Source: CAVSRC01 sp963798195
GTDB lineage: Bacteria > Pseudomonadota > Alphaproteobacteria > Rhizobiales > Kaistiaceae
Direction of reading: 5' to 3'
DNA length: 64,000 nt
Assembly: GCA_963798195.1 (NCBI GenBank)
Contig: CAWCSF010000002.1
Coordinates: forward strand, 85,439 to 149,438
The position numbers and the translations under genes were made by a program. Below the pieces are notes generated by a model. The model did no database searches. It saw only the letters and a program-made list of their open reading frames with translations, and had not been told where the DNA came from. Shown piece by piece: positions 8,374 through 21,229 of the stretch. Each line of letters starts with the position of its first letter. Within the stretch, counting starts at the first letter, position 1.

Positions 8374-8838
8374 ATGCGTACTTTCGATCTCAGCCCGCTG
8401 TATCGTTCGACCGTCGGCTTCGACCGGATGTTCAATCTGTTCGATTCGCTCGCCGGCAGTGATGGAAGCGTGCCCACCTACCCCCCCTACAATATCGAGC
8501 GCACGGGCGAGAACGCCTACCGCGTAACGATGGCCGTCGCCGGCTTCGGCGAGTCCGACCTGAGCATCGAATCGAAAGAGAACGTGCTCACGGTGAAGGG
8601 CGAGAAGAAGTCCGAGGACGAGGGCAAGGAAAACGAATTCCTCTATCGCGGCATCGCCGCCCGCGCCTTCGAGCGCCGCTTCCAGCTCGCCGATCACGTC
8701 GAAGTGAAGGGCGCAAGCCTGGAAAACGGCCTGCTTCACGTCGATCTGGTGCGTAATATCCCTGAGGCGATGAAGCCTCGGAAGATCACGATCGGCAACG
8801 GCCAGAAGCCGGCGCAGATCGACCAGGTCGCTGCCTGA
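8374..8838 (+). CDS. Small heat-shock protein Hsp20 (IbpA family)
   Basis: The 154-residue protein is an ATP-independent holding chaperone of the alpha-crystallin family. The N-terminus MRTFDLSPLYRSTVGFDRMFNLFD is typical of the IbpA/HspA class of rhizobia. The alpha-crystallin domain (about 35-130) has PPYNIERTGENAYRVTMAVAGF, NVLTVKGEKK and the ENGLLHVDLVRNIPE end motif. A C-terminal I-x-I-like anchor (KITIGNG) follows. The AGGAGG site is 9 bases upstream and may be masked in a ROSE-type hairpin. A terminator follows 20 bases after the stop. It is convergent with threonine aldolase. Confidence 0.93.
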   Translation: MRTFDLSPLYRSTVGFDRMFNLFDSLAGSDGSVPTYPPYNIERTGENAYRVTMAVAGFGESDLSIESKENVLTVKGEKKSEDEGKENEFLYRGIAARAFERRFQLADHVEVKGASLENGLLHVDLVRNIPEAMKPRKITIGNGQKPAQIDQVAA

Positions 8839-8852
8839 CCTCCGCGACCTGA

Positions 8853-9957
8853 CTAAGCGGAAGAGCGCCCCTTCCCCCCGGGGCGCTCTTCCTGCATCTG
8901 GCGTCCCAGGAGGACGGCCGCGAACCGATCGACCTCCTCCCCCGTCGTCTGCCAACTGGCAATGAGCCGCGCGACGATCTCGTCTTCGCGAGGACGCTTG
9001 TCTTCCGGGAAGCCTTGCGAAGGCCACTCATGGTAGACCGCGCCGGCCGCGCGCAGACGCTGATCGGCATCCTTGGACAGGATGGCGAATATCTCGTTGC
9101 CGTCGGGCTCAACTAGCAGCCGACCGGCATCCGAACTCCGAGATGGCCGTGGCGAGACGCGTCGCCATCCGATTGGCATGGTCCGCCGATGCGAGCCAGA
9201 GCCCATCGTCGAGATACGCTGCGAGTTGCGCAGCGATAAACCAGTTCTTGGAATAGCCCTGCCCGGCTCGCTGGCGCTGGAAGGGCATGTCGCGCGCATG
9301 GGCGGGATCGAAAAAGATGACGGCCTCGGCGGCGAGGCAGCCATTCTTGGTGCCGCCGAAAGACAGCACGTCGACGCCGGCGCGCCAGGTTATGTCGGCC
9401 GGCGCCACGTCCAGACCCGCGACCGCATTGGCGAAGCGCGCCCCGTCCATATGGACCGCAGCGCCGCGCGCGTGAGCGACGTCGGCAATGGAGCGGATTT
9501 CGTCGGGCCGGTAGGCCACGCCCAGTTCGGAGATCTGTGTAAGGCTGACGGCGACCGGCTGGCCGCTGTGCGGCACGTGAACCGTCATCCGATCGAGTGC
9601 CGCAGCGAGCGGCGCCGGGCCGAACTTGGCGCCTGGCCCGTCGAGGCCGGTGAGCGTGACGCCGCCGCCGAAGAACGACGCCGCGCCCGCCTCATCGACC
9701 ATGATGTGCGCCTGACGGTGGCAGAACACGACGCCGCCCGGCCGCGCATAGGCCGACAGGCCAAGCGCGTTGGCGACGGTGCCGCTCGCAACCAGGAATA
9801 CCGCGACGTCGCGCTCGAACAGGTCGGAGAAGCGTTGCTCGACCGCCTTGGTGATGTCGTCGGTGCCGTAGGCCGGATGGCTGACGCGGGAGGCTTCGGC
9901 AAGCGCCTCGATGATTTCAGGCGAGGCGCCCGCCCAATTGTCGCTGGCGAAGATCAT
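8853..9957 (-). CDS. ltaE: Low-specificity L-threonine aldolase, frameshifted near 9130
   Basis: This fold-type I PLP enzyme splits L-threonine or L-allo-threonine into glycine and acetaldehyde. The start is MIFASDNWAGASPEI. Family motifs are SHPAYGTDDIT, FLVASGTVANAL, HMDGARFANAV and the PLP lysine in LSFGGTKNG. The frame from the ATG stops early after ISEFGCR; one base further the sequence continues as AGRLLVEPDGNEIFAIL to the true end at 8853, giving the expected length of about 350 residues. The last codons form one arm of the hairpin shared with hsp20. The frameshift is probably a sequence error. The bufferin operon's doxX gene ends 39 bases upstream on the same strand. Confidence 0.85.
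8859..8892. terminator. Perfect 13-bp hairpin between hsp20 and ltaE, overlapping the end of ltaE
   Basis: GGAAGAGCGCCCC-TTCCCCCC-GGGGCGCTCTTCC is a perfect inverted repeat with an eight-base loop. It lies just after hsp20 and inside the last codons of the convergent ltaE gene. It lacks a long T run on either side, so it may be a structured stop for both transcripts rather than a classic intrinsic terminator. Confidence 0.7.
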
Positions 9958-9996
9958 GCGCTCCTTTTGGAGCGCCGCGCCGAACTGTGCAAGCAG

Positions 9997-10497
9997 CTAG
10001 CGGCCGAACACCTTCGCGACGAAGTGGTCGAGCGCGATCCGGCCCGGGCCGAACGCCATGATGGCCAGCGCCATGGCCGACCACGGCAGCCCCTCGCTCG
10101 GCCAGTTTTCCGGATAGGTCAGGAAGATGATGGCCGTCATGCCGAGGACACCAAGTGCCGCAAAGCGGGTCGCCAGACCGATAACCAGCAGCACCGGGAA
10201 AACGATCTCCCCGATCCCCGACAGATGCGCCATCAGGTCGGGATAGGGAAAGTCGTATACGCCACCGAATATGTGCAGCTTGAACTGGTTCTCGAACAGG
10301 TAGGTGGTGGTCGGTTTGAGCGACAGGAAGCCGTCCCACTTCGTGAGGCCCGAACGGTAGAACGGGACCGCCAGGGCCACGCGCAACGCAAGCGACGCCA
10401 GAGACTGAAACCAGAGATAGGCCGTGCGCCACATGGCGTTTTGGCCGCTGCTCGACGTTGACGCCATTGGCGTCGTGCCGCTCATGTTCATGGTCAT
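9997..10497 (-). CDS. DoxX family membrane protein of the bufferin operon
   Basis: The 166-residue protein has four predicted membrane segments in the DoxX arrangement, with LALRVALAVPFYRSGLTKW in the first and IVFPVLLVIGLATRFAALGVLGMTAIIFLTY in the middle. A hydrophilic N-terminus rich in Ser, Thr and Met (MTMNMSGTTPMASTSSS) precedes it. DoxX proteins are common last genes of buf operons, where the role is unknown but redox or maturation at the membrane is suspected. Its start overlaps the bufC stop by 4 bases, so the two are translationally coupled. Transcription order is bufA, bufB, bufC, doxX. Confidence 0.85.
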   Translation of the reverse strand: MTMNMSGTTPMASTSSSGQNAMWRTAYLWFQSLASLALRVALAVPFYRSGLTKWDGFLSLKPTTTYLFENQFKLHIFGGVYDFPYPDLMAHLSGIGEIVFPVLLVIGLATRFAALGVLGMTAIIFLTYPENWPSEGLPWSAMALAIMAFGPGRIALDHFVAKVFGR

Positions 10498-11273
10498 TGT
10501 GCAGCCCCCTGCTTGGAATACCCGACGATCGCACCGGCAGCGATCAGCCCGGCAAGATTGCCGGCAAGCTCGAAACGCGTGTCGGCGCCGAGGCCAGCCC
10601 CCGCCGCTTCGCCAAGCGGCGCACCGGCCAGCAGTTCCTCAACAAACACGGCGCCACCCGGCGGTACGCTCCGCACCTCGACCTCGGCTTGCGGCCGCAC
10701 GATGAGCGTGTCTTCGGCGATCGAAATATCGACCGGCGCGATTTCGCCGTCGCCGGTGTTCATCTTCCAGATGGTCTGCGCAGGATAGGCAGAGCGCAGC
10801 AGACGCAACGAAGGATGCAGCCTCAGCACCAGTCCAGGAATCTCGTCGGCGCCAATCCCGGCGAAATCCGCCGGCTCCAGTGGCTCGGCGTCCTCGGCGT
10901 GATACGCCTCGCGCCACGCCCGCTCGATCCGGGCGACGTCCGGCAGGTAGGGCAGCGAAGCGGCCGGTTCGAACCGGGCAATGAAGTCAGCGAAAGTCGT
11001 GCCGTAATCCATCAGCACGGGAGATCGGGGCGGCTCGGCAAGAGCATAGGCTCGCGCCAGGGCCTGAAAGAACTGATCGCCGACGATCCGTTCCACGACC
11101 GGGAACGCGTGGCGCAGCGCATTGACCATGCCGACGATGACGTTGTTGCGGTAGACGGCGAAACGGCGCGGGGCGGGCTCGGCATCCGGCCCGACCAGGC
11201 CGGGCGGAAGCGCGAGCGAAGGGTCGCGCAGCGCCGCAGCGAATTCCTGCTGAACGTCAGCCAGCGAGCGCAA
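10494..11273 (-). CDS. bufC: BufC/HvfC family protein (DUF2063), partner of the MNIO enzyme
   Basis: This protein of about 259 residues belongs to DUF2063, once called a putative DNA-binding domain and now known as the BufC/HvfC partner of MNIO RiPP enzymes. It is thought to bind the precursor and present it to BufB. The family opening is visible in ADVQQEFAAALRDP and RFAVYRNNVIVGMVNALRHAFPVVERIVG, followed by ALAEPPRSPVLMDYGTTFADFI. There is no ATG near the conserved start; TTG at 11273 (LRSLADVQQEF) is taken, overlapping the bufB end by 17 bases, with CTG at 11264 an alternative. The overlap supports translational coupling. Confidence 0.85.
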   Translation of the reverse strand: MRSLADVQQEFAAALRDPSLALPPGLVGPDAEPAPRRFAVYRNNVIVGMVNALRHAFPVVERIVGDQFFQALARAYALAEPPRSPVLMDYGTTFADFIARFEPAASLPYLPDVARIERAWREAYHAEDAEPLEPADFAGIGADEIPGLVLRLHPSLRLLRSAYPAQTIWKMNTGDGEIAPVDISIAEDTLIVRPQAEVEVRSVPPGGAVFVEELLAGAPLGEAAGAGLGADTRFELAGNLAGLIAAGAIVGYSKQGAAQ

Positions 11274-12156
11274 ATGCCTTCTCCCCGGTCCGGGCGAATT
11301 TCGCGAGCACCGCGTCAACGCGCTGTGTCTCGGCAAACAGCACAGGCCACTCGGGCACGTCGTTGTCCCATTCGACCAGCGTCGGGACGGGACCAACGCG
11401 CGAGACCGCGTGCTCGTAAAGTTGCAGTACGTATGGGTCGATCGGCCGGTCGTGCGCGTCGATCAACAATGGCGAACCCTTGCCGTCGTCCTCCGGCGCG
11501 TATCCCGCAAGGTGGATCTCGCCGACGTGCTCCACCGGGAATGCGTCGAGATAGGTGATCGGATCGGTCTGCTGATTGACGGCCGAAACCTGGACGTTGT
11601 TGACGTCGAGCAGAAGGCCGCAACCGGTACGTCGCACCACCTCCGTAAGGAAGTCGATCTCGCTCATCGTGCTTTCGACGAAGACCAGATAGGTGGACGG
11701 GTTCTCCAGCAGCATGCGCCGACCAACGGTCTCTTGCACCTCGTCGATATGGTCGGCGACGCGCTGCACCGCGTCGGTGTTGTAGGGCATGGGCAGCAGA
11801 TCGTTGAAGAACACGCTGTCGTGGGTCGACCACGCGAGATGCTCCGAGAACATGCCAGGCTGATAGCGCTCGTTGAGCTGCTTGAGCCGGTTCAGATGTT
11901 CACGATCGAGCGGCCGCGCTGCCCCGATGGACAGACCGACGCCATGCAGCGACACCGGATAGCGGTCGCGAATGGCGGTAAGGTAACGATGCGGCGGACC
12001 GCCGGCGCCCATGTAGTTCTCGGCGTGGATCTCGAAGAAGCCGATTTCCGGCTCATCCGACAGGATCGCGGCGTAATGCTCGGGTTTCAGGCCAACGCCC
12101 GCCCTTCGCGGAAGCGGCAGCTCGTTCCATCGGCGTTCGTCGCTCTGGCGCGCCAT
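11257..12156 (-). CDS. bufB: Multinuclear non-heme iron oxidative enzyme BufB (DUF692)
   Basis: This 299-residue TIM-barrel enzyme of the MNIO (DUF692) family modifies cysteines of the bufferin precursor, reported to yield thiooxazole heterocycles that bind copper. Ligand-bearing motifs are present in order: RAGVGLKPEHY, FFEIHAENYMG, YPVSLHGVGLSIG, FSEHLAWS, LLENPSTY, CGLLLDVNNVQVSA, GEIHLAGY, IDAHDRPID and PTLVEWDNDVPEW. The His, Asp, Asn and Glu ligand set looks complete, so the enzyme should be active. It follows bufA with a GC-rich hairpin in the 79-base gap. Confidence 0.93.
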   Translation of the reverse strand: MARQSDERRWNELPLPRRAGVGLKPEHYAAILSDEPEIGFFEIHAENYMGAGGPPHRYLTAIRDRYPVSLHGVGLSIGAARPLDREHLNRLKQLNERYQPGMFSEHLAWSTHDSVFFNDLLPMPYNTDAVQRVADHIDEVQETVGRRMLLENPSTYLVFVESTMSEIDFLTEVVRRTGCGLLLDVNNVQVSAVNQQTDPITYLDAFPVEHVGEIHLAGYAPEDDGKGSPLLIDAHDRPIDPYVLQLYEHAVSRVGPVPTLVEWDNDVPEWPVLFAETQRVDAVLAKFARTGEKAFALAG

Positions 12157-12185
12157 CGACGCCTCCCCTGATTTGTCATGGATTG

Positions 12186-12213
12186 CGGGCGGGCGACTGG
12201 AGCCGCCCGCCCG
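12186..12213 (-). promoter_or_regulatory. GC-rich hairpin between bufA and bufB
   Basis: CGGGCGGGC-(10)-GCCCGCCCG is a perfect 9-bp stem in the gap after bufA. No T run follows it on the minus strand. It probably works as a partial terminator or 3' stabiliser that lets the small precursor be made in excess over BufBC, as is usual in RiPP operons. Confidence 0.6.
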
Positions 12214-12235
12214 TTTGATGCCGCAGGGCGGCTTC

Positions 12236-12565
12236 TTACATCGCCTTCAGCGTGCCATGACCGCCGGCCGGCGTCATCATGGTCGTGCAGGTGCCGACGG
12301 GAACCAGCTTGAACGACGCCGGATCGTAGTCGACGGTCGACGTGCCCGCGCACGAATGGGCGCCGGCGGCGCAGTCGTTGTCGCCGGCCTTGGCAACGCC
12401 GAAACACTCCTCGAACTTGCCGGTAGCCATCTGCATCTTGGTGTTGTCGGGCGACTTCATCATCGCGTCGTCCGCAAACGCGGGCGCAGCAGCGAATGAA
12501 CCAAGAGCGGCGGCAAACGCGCCGGCGAGCACGGTGCCGGAAACGGCTTTAACAGTTGCAGTCAT
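12236..12565 (-). CDS. bufA: Bufferin precursor peptide BufA1 (DUF2282)
   Basis: The 109-residue DUF2282 protein is the substrate of BufBC. A signal peptide (about residues 1-31, ending APAFA) sends it to the periplasm. The mature part carries four cysteines, at 54, 65, 72 and 93, in the family context EECFGVAKAGDNDCAAGAHSCAG and VPVGTC. In characterised bufferins the modified cysteines sequester copper and raise copper tolerance. Many methionines (MMKSPDNTKMQMATG, TTMMTP) would also favour copper binding. An AGGAGAAT site lies just upstream of the ATG. This is the first gene of the buf operon. Confidence 0.93.
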   Translation of the reverse strand: MTATVKAVSGTVLAGAFAAALGSFAAAPAFADDAMMKSPDNTKMQMATGKFEECFGVAKAGDNDCAAGAHSCAGTSTVDYDPASFKLVPVGTCTTMMTPAGGHGTLKAM

Positions 12566-13078
12566 CAGATTCTCCTCCAGACAGGCCGGAACGGCCGTTG
12601 CTGACGGGAGGCAGCATCCGAGTCCGCTGCTTCAATGGAAAATCAAGACAGTGTGCGCCTCAGGCACATACCTCTCACACGGGCGTGACTTTGGCGTGTC
12701 TCGAACCCGCTCGCGAATGGGTACAAGGCGAAACAATGTTTGCCCTCGTGGCCGCCTGACAACATAATCGGAGAGGCCTCGCCGGCTTGCCGATTGCGGC
12801 AAAATCTGTCATCTTGGCTTGAATAGGACAGGACTACTGTCCAATTGGCGGCCGGTGCGGGACGGCCTCCGGCGGGGACCCCGAACGCACACTGCGGAAG
12901 ACGGCGTGTCGTCATGGGCACCGGCCGGCGATGCGGGATGCCAGGGAAGGACGAACAGGGCTCAGCCGCGGCTGCGCGGCCAGTCTATGATGCATGTATC
13001 GGGCATTGTCCGCGGAGATCGGCCAGACGGCCGACCGGGGCGATGGCCGGCGCAACGGTTAGAGCACGAGGGCGGAAG
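12566..13078. other. Intergenic region between bufA and gltB with an inverted repeat at 12826-12842
   Basis: The region separates the divergent bufA and gltB genes and should hold both promoters. No protein gene is supported. The clearest element is GGACAG-GACTA-CTGTCC at 12826-12842, flanked by AATA and AATT, which looks like a binding site for a dimeric regulator 237 bases before gltB. A shorter hairpin GGCCG-GAA-CGGCC lies near 12583. I cannot assign a regulator. Confidence 0.45.
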
Positions 13079-17804
<4,726 letters not shown>

Positions 17805-17809
17805 TCATC

Positions 17810-19229
17810 ATGGGCAAGATTACCGGGTTCCTCGAGATCGATCGCCACGACCGGCGCTATGCGCCGGCCGCCGACCGGCTGCGCAACTATCGCGAATTCG
17901 TCATCCCTCTTTCCGAGGAAGCGAACCGCGACCAGGCGGCGCGCTGCATGGATTGCGGCATCCCCTACTGTCACACCGGCTGCCCGGTGAACAACCAGAT
18001 CCCCGACTGGAATGACCTGGTCTATCGCGGCGACTGGCAGAAGGCGTCGCGCAACCTGCATTCGACCAACAACTTCCCGGAATTCACCGGCCGCATCTGC
18101 CCGGCGCCCTGCGAGGCGTCGTGCACGCTGAACCTCATCGAAGCGCCGGTGACCATCAAGACGATCGAATGCGCCATCGTTGACCGCGGATGGAAGGAAG
18201 GCTGGATCGTCCCCGAGCCACCCGCCCGCAAGACCGGCAAGTCGGTGGCCGTCGTCGGTTCAGGCCCGGCCGGCCTCGCCTGCGCCCAGCAGCTTGCCCG
18301 CGCCGGTCACGACGTCCATCTGTACGAGAAGAACGGCAAGCCCGGCGGGCTGCTCCGATACGGTATTCCCGACTTCAAGATGGAGAAGACGCACATCGAC
18401 CGCCGCGTCGCAGCAGATGGAGGCCGAGGGTGTCACCTTCCATTGCAACGTCCATGTCGGCATCGAGCTCGATATCGCCGAACTGATCGAGAAGCACGAC
18501 GCGGTAGCGCTGGCCGGCGGCGCGGAACATCCCCGCGACCTGCCGATCCCGGGCCGTGAACTGGATGGCATCCACTTCGCCATGCAGTTCCTGCCGCAGC
18601 AGAACCGCCGCGTGAGCGACGAGCCGCTCGGCAACGTCATGCCGATCCTCGCCGGCGGCAAGCACGTCGTTGTCATCGGCGGCGGCGACACCGGCTCCGA
18701 CTGCATCGGCACGTCCAACCGCCAGGGCGCGCTCTCGGTCACCCAGATCGAGATTCTCCAGCGTCCGCCGGACAAGGAGAACAAGCTCCTGACCTGGCCG
18801 AACTGGCCGATGAAGATGCGCACCTCCTCGTCTCAGGAAGAGGGCGTCGACCGCGATTTCGCCGTGATGACCCAGCGTTTCGAGGGCGAAAATGGCAAGG
18901 TCAAGTCGCTGCACTGCATCCGCGTCGATGACAAGATGAAGCCGATCGAGGGCAGCGAGTTCGTGCTCAAGGCCGACCTCGTGCTGCTCGCCATGGGCTT
19001 CCTCGGGCCCGTGCAGGACGGGATGATCAAGGATCTCGGCGTGTCGCTCGATCCGCGCGGCAACGTGCTCGCCAACGTCAAGGACTACAAGGCGAGCCGC
19101 GACAAGGTCTTCTCCTGCGGTGACATGCGCCGTGGTCAGTCATTGGTGGTCTGGGCGATCCGCGAGGGCCGCCAGTGCGCCAGCGCCATCGACAAGGCTC
19201 TGATGGGCGAGACCACCCTGCCCCGCTAA
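17810..19229 (+). CDS. gltD: Glutamate synthase small subunit, frameshifted near 18410
   Basis: GltD passes electrons from NADPH to GltB through two [4Fe-4S] clusters and FAD. It begins 5 bases after gltB, so the two form an operon. Cluster cysteines are in AARCMDCGIPYCHTGCPVNN and GRICPAPCEASC. The FAD-binding GxGxxG is VAVVGSGPAGLACAQQ, and the NADPH one is HVVVIGGGDTGSDC. The C-terminal MGFLGP and SCGDMRRGQSLVVWAI motifs are typical. The frame slips by one base at about 18405-18412: IDRRVA continues as QMEAEGVTFHCNVHVG in the next frame. The total of about 472 residues is normal. As with gltB, the slip is probably a sequence error. Confidence 0.92.
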
Positions 19230-19248
19230 CGTCACGCAGAAAGCACAA

Positions 19249-19278
19249 GAAAAGGCCGGGTTATCGCCCGGCCTTTTC
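19249..19278. terminator. Bidirectional terminator between gltD and the MBL hydrolase gene
   Basis: GAAAAGGCCGGG-TTATCG-CCCGGCCTTTTC is a perfect 12-bp inverted repeat with an A run before it and a T run inside the right arm, serving both convergent genes. Confidence 0.92.
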
Positions 19279-19303
19279 GCATCAACCTGACGGGACTACT
19301 TCC

Positions 19304-20059
19304 TCAGTACCACTTCAGCAGTCGCACGTCGGATGCATCGCCGACCATCGTCTTGAACGCGTTCACGTCGCTTTCGCCATAGTGATACGGATAGACGATC
19401 TTCGGCTTGAAGGCCTTGACGGCCTCGGCGGCGTGCTCGACGTCCATCGTGTAGGGAAGATTCATCGGCACGAAGGCGACGTCGATGTTCTGGAGCGCCT
19501 TCATCTCCGGCGTGTCCTCGCTGTCGCCAGCGATATAGACGCGCTTGCCTCCGAGCGTGAGGATATAGCCATTGTCCCGGCCCTTCGGGTGGAACTTCTG
19601 CTTCTCGGCACTGGTGTTGTAGGACGGCACAGCTTCGATCTGAACGTCCTTCACGGTCATCGTATCGCCGTTCGCCATGACCTTGGCCTTGCCCTTGAGG
19701 GCATCCGGCATCTTGTCGACGACACTTTGCGACGCAACCAGCGTCGTGCCTTCGGCAACCACGGACTGGAGGATGTCCGCGTTGAAATGATCACCGTGCT
19801 CGTGTGTAACCAGGACGATATCGGGCTTCGCCGCCGCCGTGTATTCGGCTGTGACGTCGGCGGGCTTGTCGCCGCTGACCGGCGGCGCCGGATCAACGAG
19901 GATATTGACCCCGTTCCAGTTCAACATCACCGAAGCGTGATGAAAAGGATGGACGGTCAGGTCGCCCTTGTCGGTCATGACCATGTCGTCGGCAAAGGCC
20001 GGCAGCGACATCGCAGCCGCTGCGATTCCTGCTAATATTCCGGTGGCGGCAATATTCAC
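19304..20059 (-). CDS. Exported metallo-beta-lactamase-fold hydrolase (UlaG-like)
   Basis: The 251-residue protein starts with a signal peptide (about 1-23, ending in SLPAFA) and then has a UlaG/L-ascorbate-lactonase-type MBL fold. The zinc motif is VLVTHEHGDHFN, the second His lies after the strand (VYIAGDSEDTPEM, with the bridging Asp), and the last His is in IVYPYHYGESD. The substrate is unknown; cytoplasmic relatives cleave lactones or phosphodiesters, but this one should act in the periplasm. It is convergent with gltD and divergent from the MetE-like gene. Confidence 0.85.
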   Translation of the reverse strand: MNIAATGILAGIAAAAMSLPAFADDMVMTDKGDLTVHPFHHASVMLNWNGVNILVDPAPPVSGDKPADVTAEYTAAAKPDIVLVTHEHGDHFNADILQSVVAEGTTLVASQSVVDKMPDALKGKAKVMANGDTMTVKDVQIEAVPSYNTSAEKQKFHPKGRDNGYILTLGGKRVYIAGDSEDTPEMKALQNIDVAFVPMNLPYTMDVEHAAEAVKAFKPKIVYPYHYGESDVNAFKTMVGDASDVRLLKWY

Positions 20060-20179
20060 GTGCGCTTCTCCCTGTTGAAAGCTGGATAACGGGTAACGGC
20101 TGGCACCGCCGTTCTATTCATTCCCAAACTGGAAATAGGCGGCCGGACACGCTTGTCACGGCCGCCTGAGGAGGAAAAC

Positions 20180-21229
20180 TTGAACAAACTCTTCCCGACC
20201 TCGCTCGTCGGCTCCTATCCGCAGCCGGAATGGCTGATCGACCGCAAGAATCTCGCTGGCCGCTTTCCGCCGCGCGTGCGCGTCCGCGAATTGTGGAAGG
20301 TCGATCCGGCCTGGCTGGAGCAGGCCCAGGACGATGCCACCATTCTTGCCATCCGCGCGCAGGAAGCGGCTGGGCTCGATATCATCACCGACGGCGAGAT
20401 GCGCCGCGAAAGCTACTCGAACCGCTTCGCCACGGCCTTGGAGGGCGTGGACATAGACAATCCCGGCACGGCGCTCGACCGCTCCGGCCACCCCAATCCA
20501 GTGCCGCGCGTCGCCGGGAAGATCCGCCGCAAGCACCCGGTGGAGTTGCGCGACCTCGAATTCCTCAAGGCGAACACCGACCACATGGTCAAGATGACGG
20601 TTCCCGGCCCCTTCACCATGTCCCAGCAGGCGCAGAACGACTTCTACGAGGACGAGGAGGAGATGGCGCTCGACTACGCCGCGGCCGTCAACGAGGAGAT
20701 CAGGGACCTCTTCGCCGCCGGCGCCGATGTCGTGCAGATCGATGAGCCCTACATGCAGGCGCGTCCGGAAAAGGCGCGGCAATACGGCTTGAAGGCAGTC
20801 AACCGGGCCCTCGATGGCATCACCGGGACAACCGCGCTCCACATCTGCTTCGGCTACGCCGCGATCATCCACACCCGGCCAGAGGGCTATTCATTCCTGC
20901 CCGAATTCGCCGACACCGCGCTCGACCAGATCTCCATAGAGACGGCGCAATCGAACCTCGACACCGCGGTCCTGGCCCGGCTGCCCGGCAAGACGATCAT
21001 CCTCGGCGTGCTCGATCTCAGCGACATGAAAATTGAGGCGCCGGAAATGGTGGCGGCCCGCATCCGGCGCGCGCTGCCCCACGTGCCGGCGGAGCAGATC
21101 ATAGTCGCGCCAGATTGCGGCCTGAAATACCTGCCGCGCGAGGTCGCCTTCGGCAAGATGCAGGCGCTCGTCGCCGGCGCGGCAATCGTCCGCAGCGAGG
21201 TCGAAGCAGGAACGAAAGCGTCGGGCTAG
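20180..21229 (+). CDS. MetE-C-like (cobalamin-independent methionine synthase family) protein
   Basis: This protein of about 349 residues is the size of the MetE catalytic domain alone. It has FPTSLVGSYPQPEWL at the start, TDGEMRRESYSNRF, VPGPFTMSQQ, and VVQIDEPYM. The zinc ligands appear as LHICFGYAAI and VAPDCGLKYLPREVA, with the Glu of SIETAQSN. Such stand-alone proteins transfer methyl groups, in some cases to homocysteine from small methyl donors; the donor here is unknown. The TTG at 20180 is chosen because GAGGAGG lies 5 bases upstream, although frame extends to an ATG at 20153. Its stop shares a CTAG with the convergent SGNH gene. Confidence 0.82.
   Translation: MNKLFPTSLVGSYPQPEWLIDRKNLAGRFPPRVRVRELWKVDPAWLEQAQDDATILAIRAQEAAGLDIITDGEMRRESYSNRFATALEGVDIDNPGTALDRSGHPNPVPRVAGKIRRKHPVELRDLEFLKANTDHMVKMTVPGPFTMSQQAQNDFYEDEEEMALDYAAAVNEEIRDLFAAGADVVQIDEPYMQARPEKARQYGLKAVNRALDGITGTTALHICFGYAAIIHTRPEGYSFLPEFADTALDQISIETAQSNLDTAVLARLPGKTIILGVLDLSDMKIEAPEMVAARIRRALPHVPAEQIIVAPDCGLKYLPREVAFGKMQALVAGAAIVRSEVEAGTKASG

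Noticed and set aside
9073..10461. Plus-strand open frame of 462 codons
   Set aside because: Antisense to ltaE and doxX, both clearly real; composition is typical of shadow frames.
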